A DNA stretch of 64,000 nucleotides, from contig NZ_JAVFJK010000017.1 of the NCBI RefSeq assembly GCF_030908215.1, positions 1 through 64,000 of the forward strand, read 5' to 3'. Shown here in pieces: positions 61,908 through 64,000 of the stretch (within the stretch, counting starts at the first letter, position 1; each line of letters begins with the position of its first letter). The stretch comes from Sinomonas sp. ASV486 (lineage in GTDB: Bacteria > Actinomycetota > Actinomycetes > Actinomycetales > Micrococcaceae). A program made the translations under genes and the position numbers. Under the pieces are notes generated by a model. That model worked only from the letters and a program-made list of their open reading frames with translations, did not search any database and had not been told where the DNA came from.

Positions 61908-63935
61908 GTGCCCGCACTCGAGCCGAGCATCCCCGCCAAGCTGCGTTTCGGACGCTTTCCCATCACGGACGTCTCGCCCGTGATCGAGGGCGGTGCATTC
62001 CCCGCCAAGGCAGTAGCCGGCGAGGGTATCGTCGTCGGCGCCACAGCGTTCCGGGAGGGCCACGACCAGCTGGGCGTGAGCGCCGTCCTGTACTCCGCGA
62101 AGGGCAAGGAGAAGCAGCGCGTGCGGCTCTCTCCGTTCGGCCAGGGGCTGGACCGCTGGCAGGGCATCCTGACCCCCACCAAGGCGGGGGAGTGGACGTT
62201 CACGATTGAGGCCTGGCACGACCGCTACGGCACGTGGCACCACAACGCCGAGATCAAGGTCGCGGCGGGCATCGACGTCGAGCTCATGCTCGCGGAGGGC
62301 GCCGCGCTGCTCGCGGAGGCCGCGGACGACGACGAGCGCACCGAGGCTGACCGCGGAACCTTCCGCGCGGCGTCATACGCGCTCGCGGACGGCTCCCGCA
62401 GTTCCGTTGAACGACTTGAAGCGGGGGAGAGCGCCGAGGTGCTCGCCGCCGTCGGACGCCTTCCGATCCGCGAGCTCGTCTCGGCCAGCGAGCACTATCC
62501 GATCCTCGTCGAGCGCGAGCGCGCCGGTCGCGGCGCGTGGTACGAGTTCTTCCCCCGCTCCGAGGGTGCGGTCCGCAACCCGGAGACCGGTGAATGGACC
62601 TCGGGAACCCTCCGCACCGCTGCGGATCGCCTCCCGGGCGTTGCGGCGATGGGTTTCGACGTCATCTACCTGCCCCCGATCCACCCGATCGGCCGCGCGT
62701 TCCGCAAGGGCCCCAACAACACGCTGACCGCGGGTCCGGGCGACCCGGGTTCGCCGTGGGCGATCGGCGCCGCGGAGGGCGGGCACGACTCGATCCATCC
62801 CGATCTCGGGACATTCGAGGACTTTGACGCCTTCGTGGCCCGGGCCGAGCAGCTCGGCCTCGAGGTCGCACTCGACCTTGCACTCCAGGCTTCCCCGGAC
62901 CACCCGTGGGTCACCTCCAACCCCGAATGGTTCACGACCCGGGTCGACGGCACGATCGCGTACGCCGAGAACCCGCCCAAGAAGTACCAGGACATCTATC
63001 CGCTCAATTTCGACAACGATCCCGAGGGCCTGTCGAAGGAGATCCTGCGGATCGTGCACTTGTGGATCGACCACGGTGTGAAGATCTTCCGCGTCGACAA
63101 CCCGCACACGAAGCCCGTGTGGTTCTGGGAGTGGCTCATCGGCAAGGTCGCCAAGAAGGATCCGGACGTCGTGTTCCTCGCCGAGGCGTTCACCCGCCCG
63201 GCCATGATGAAGGCCCTCGGCCGCGCTGGGTTCCAGCAGTCGTACAGCTACTTCACGTGGCGTAACACCCGGGCCGAGCTCGAGGAGTTCTTCACGATGA
63301 TCTCCAAGGAGTGGGCCCCGTTCTACCGGCCCAACCTTTTTGTGAACACCCCGGACATCCTCACCGAGTTCCTCCAGTTCGGCGGGAAGCCGGGGTTCAA
63401 GGTGCGGGCCGCGCTCGCGGCGACCGCAAGCCCGCTGTGGGGCGTCTACGCCGGCTTCGAGCTGTTCGAGCACGTGGCGCGGCCGGGTGCAGAGGAGTAC
63501 ATCGACAACGAGAAGTACGAGTACAAGCAGCGCGACTGGGCGGGAGAGGAGGCGGCCGGGCGGTCGCTCGCCCCCTACATCACCCGCTTGAACGAGATCC
63601 GCCGCGCGCACCCCGCGCTCGCGGACCTCCAGAACCTCACGCTGCACTCGAGCACTGACGACTCCACGGTCGTGTTCTCGAAGCACAAGGAGCTCCCCGA
63701 CGGCACGAAGGACACCGTCATCGTCGTCGCGAACGTCGATCCGCATTCGACGCGCGAGAGCACGGTGACCCTCGATCTCGCCGCGCTGCACCTTGACGGG
63801 GCGGCGCACGACGGCGGGGCCTCCTTCCGCGTCGACGATCTGGTGTCGGGCCAGTCGTGGCAATGGGGTGAGCACAACTACGTGCGGCTCGACGCGCAGG
63901 TGGAGCCTGCGCACATTCTCCACGTGCGTCGCTAG
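61908..63935 (+). CDS. glgE: alpha-1,4-glucan:maltose-1-phosphate maltosyltransferase
   Basis: A 675-residue GH13_3 enzyme that extends alpha-glucan with maltose from maltose-1-phosphate. N-terminal domain 'FGRFPITDVSPVIEGGAFPAKAVAGE', domain S/barrel 'ASEHYPILVERERAGRGAWYEFFPRSEG', nucleophile Asp in 'FRVDNPHTKPVWFWEWLI', acid/base Glu in 'VVFLAEAFTRPAMMKALGRAGFQQSYSYFTWRN'. GTG start with AAAGGA about 7 nt upstream. The TreS-Pep2/Mak-GlgE route is expected downstream, beyond the window. Confidence 0.93.
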   Translation: MPALEPSIPAKLRFGRFPITDVSPVIEGGAFPAKAVAGEGIVVGATAFREGHDQLGVSAVLYSAKGKEKQRVRLSPFGQGLDRWQGILTPTKAGEWTFTIEAWHDRYGTWHHNAEIKVAAGIDVELMLAEGAALLAEAADDDERTEADRGTFRAASYALADGSRSSVERLEAGESAEVLAAVGRLPIRELVSASEHYPILVERERAGRGAWYEFFPRSEGAVRNPETGEWTSGTLRTAADRLPGVAAMGFDVIYLPPIHPIGRAFRKGPNNTLTAGPGDPGSPWAIGAAEGGHDSIHPDLGTFEDFDAFVARAEQLGLEVALDLALQASPDHPWVTSNPEWFTTRVDGTIAYAENPPKKYQDIYPLNFDNDPEGLSKEILRIVHLWIDHGVKIFRVDNPHTKPVWFWEWLIGKVAKKDPDVVFLAEAFTRPAMMKALGRAGFQQSYSYFTWRNTRAELEEFFTMISKEWAPFYRPNLFVNTPDILTEFLQFGGKPGFKVRAALAATASPLWGVYAGFELFEHVARPGAEEYIDNEKYEYKQRDWAGEEAAGRSLAPYITRLNEIRRAHPALADLQNLTLHSSTDDSTVVFSKHKELPDGTKDTVIVVANVDPHSTRESTVTLDLAALHLDGAAHDGGASFRVDDLVSGQSWQWGEHNYVRLDAQVEPAHILHVRR

Positions 63936-64000
63936 CCGGTAGGTGGGCGCCACGCTAACGTGGCGTAGACGTGAACCAGCGCGACCGCCGCGAAGGAGAC
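63936..64000 (+). other. intergenic tail ending in a ribosome-binding site
   Basis: The final bases include a small GGTGGGCGCCACGCTAACGTGGCG hairpin-like stretch and end with GAAGGAGAC, a good Shine-Dalgarno sequence. The next plus-strand gene probably starts just outside the window; treS would be expected from known glgE clusters, which is inference. Confidence 0.4.

Noticed and set aside
62373-63953. 526-codon minus-strand frame opposite glgE
   Set aside because: Antisense shadow of glgE; charged V/R/E-rich composition with no domain.

Overview
The window is high-GC actinobacterial chromosome. Gene content and order point to Micrococcaceae, in the Arthrobacter/Sinomonas range; this is inferred from protein families and synteny, with no database search. 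Supporting marks are a Bpa-type proteasome activator ending in GQYL, CarD, a PhoU/SenX3/RegX3 phosphate locus, GlgE-type glucan metabolism, many GTG/TTG starts, and TANNNT -10 boxes lying 6-7 nt before start codons (leaderless mRNAs).

Layout. 1-0.3 kb: the tail of an IS481-like transposase against a tRNA-Ser(GCU). 0.3-9.7 kb: housekeeping metabolism (S9 peptidase, FAD protein, VOC protein, tRNA-Ser(UGA), quinone oxidoreductase), then bpa with a partner gene and an aldo/keto reductase. 9.4-14.2 kb (minus): a seven-gene Mrp/Mbh-type cation/proton antiporter operon. 14.3-17.8 kb: acidic protein, sugar transporter, Vsr endonuclease, unusual HAD protein. 17.8-23.65 kb (minus): a five-gene redox operon (membrane protein, gluconate-2-dehydrogenase subunit 3-like protein, GMC oxidoreductase, thiamine-diphosphate enzyme, enolase-superfamily enzyme) preceded by a SigB/SigF-type promoter and a 20-residue leader ORF. 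23.66-33.3 kb: a stress-like island with two SigB/F-family sigma factors, a STAS protein, a LuxR regulator, a GH15 hydrolase, a repeat-rich membrane-anchored protein, topoisomerase IB, small Rho_N/SAP proteins, a universal stress protein and an SPW-repeat protein.

33.5-41.9 kb: AI-2E-family transporter, tRNA-Thr(CGU), phosphonatase-like HAD, secreted peptidase, holB, tmk, a cystathionine gamma-synthase-like gene, DUF2516 and a methyltransferase. 42-54.9 kb: gpm, phoU, senX3-regX3, an LpqE-like lipoprotein, carD, ispD, ispF, cysS and rlmB. This order resembles the mycobacterial one, but a two-component system, a duplicated membrane protein and a lipoprotein sit between ispF and cysS. 55.1-64 kb: a carbon-nitrogen hydrolase, then alpha-glucan metabolism (glgX, glgP, glgE) with a secreted RNase Sa-type nuclease and its barstar inhibitor coupled to the end of glgX.

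The most interesting observations are the SigB-promoter redox operon with its leader ORF; short tandem repeats placed just after stop codons (two loci share one motif in opposite orientations); the Mbh-like antiporter module with no hydrogenase genes; the RNase/barstar pair in the glycogen cluster; and the large share of leaderless genes. Two poly-G/poly-C patches at strong terminator hairpins look like sequencing or assembly artefacts.
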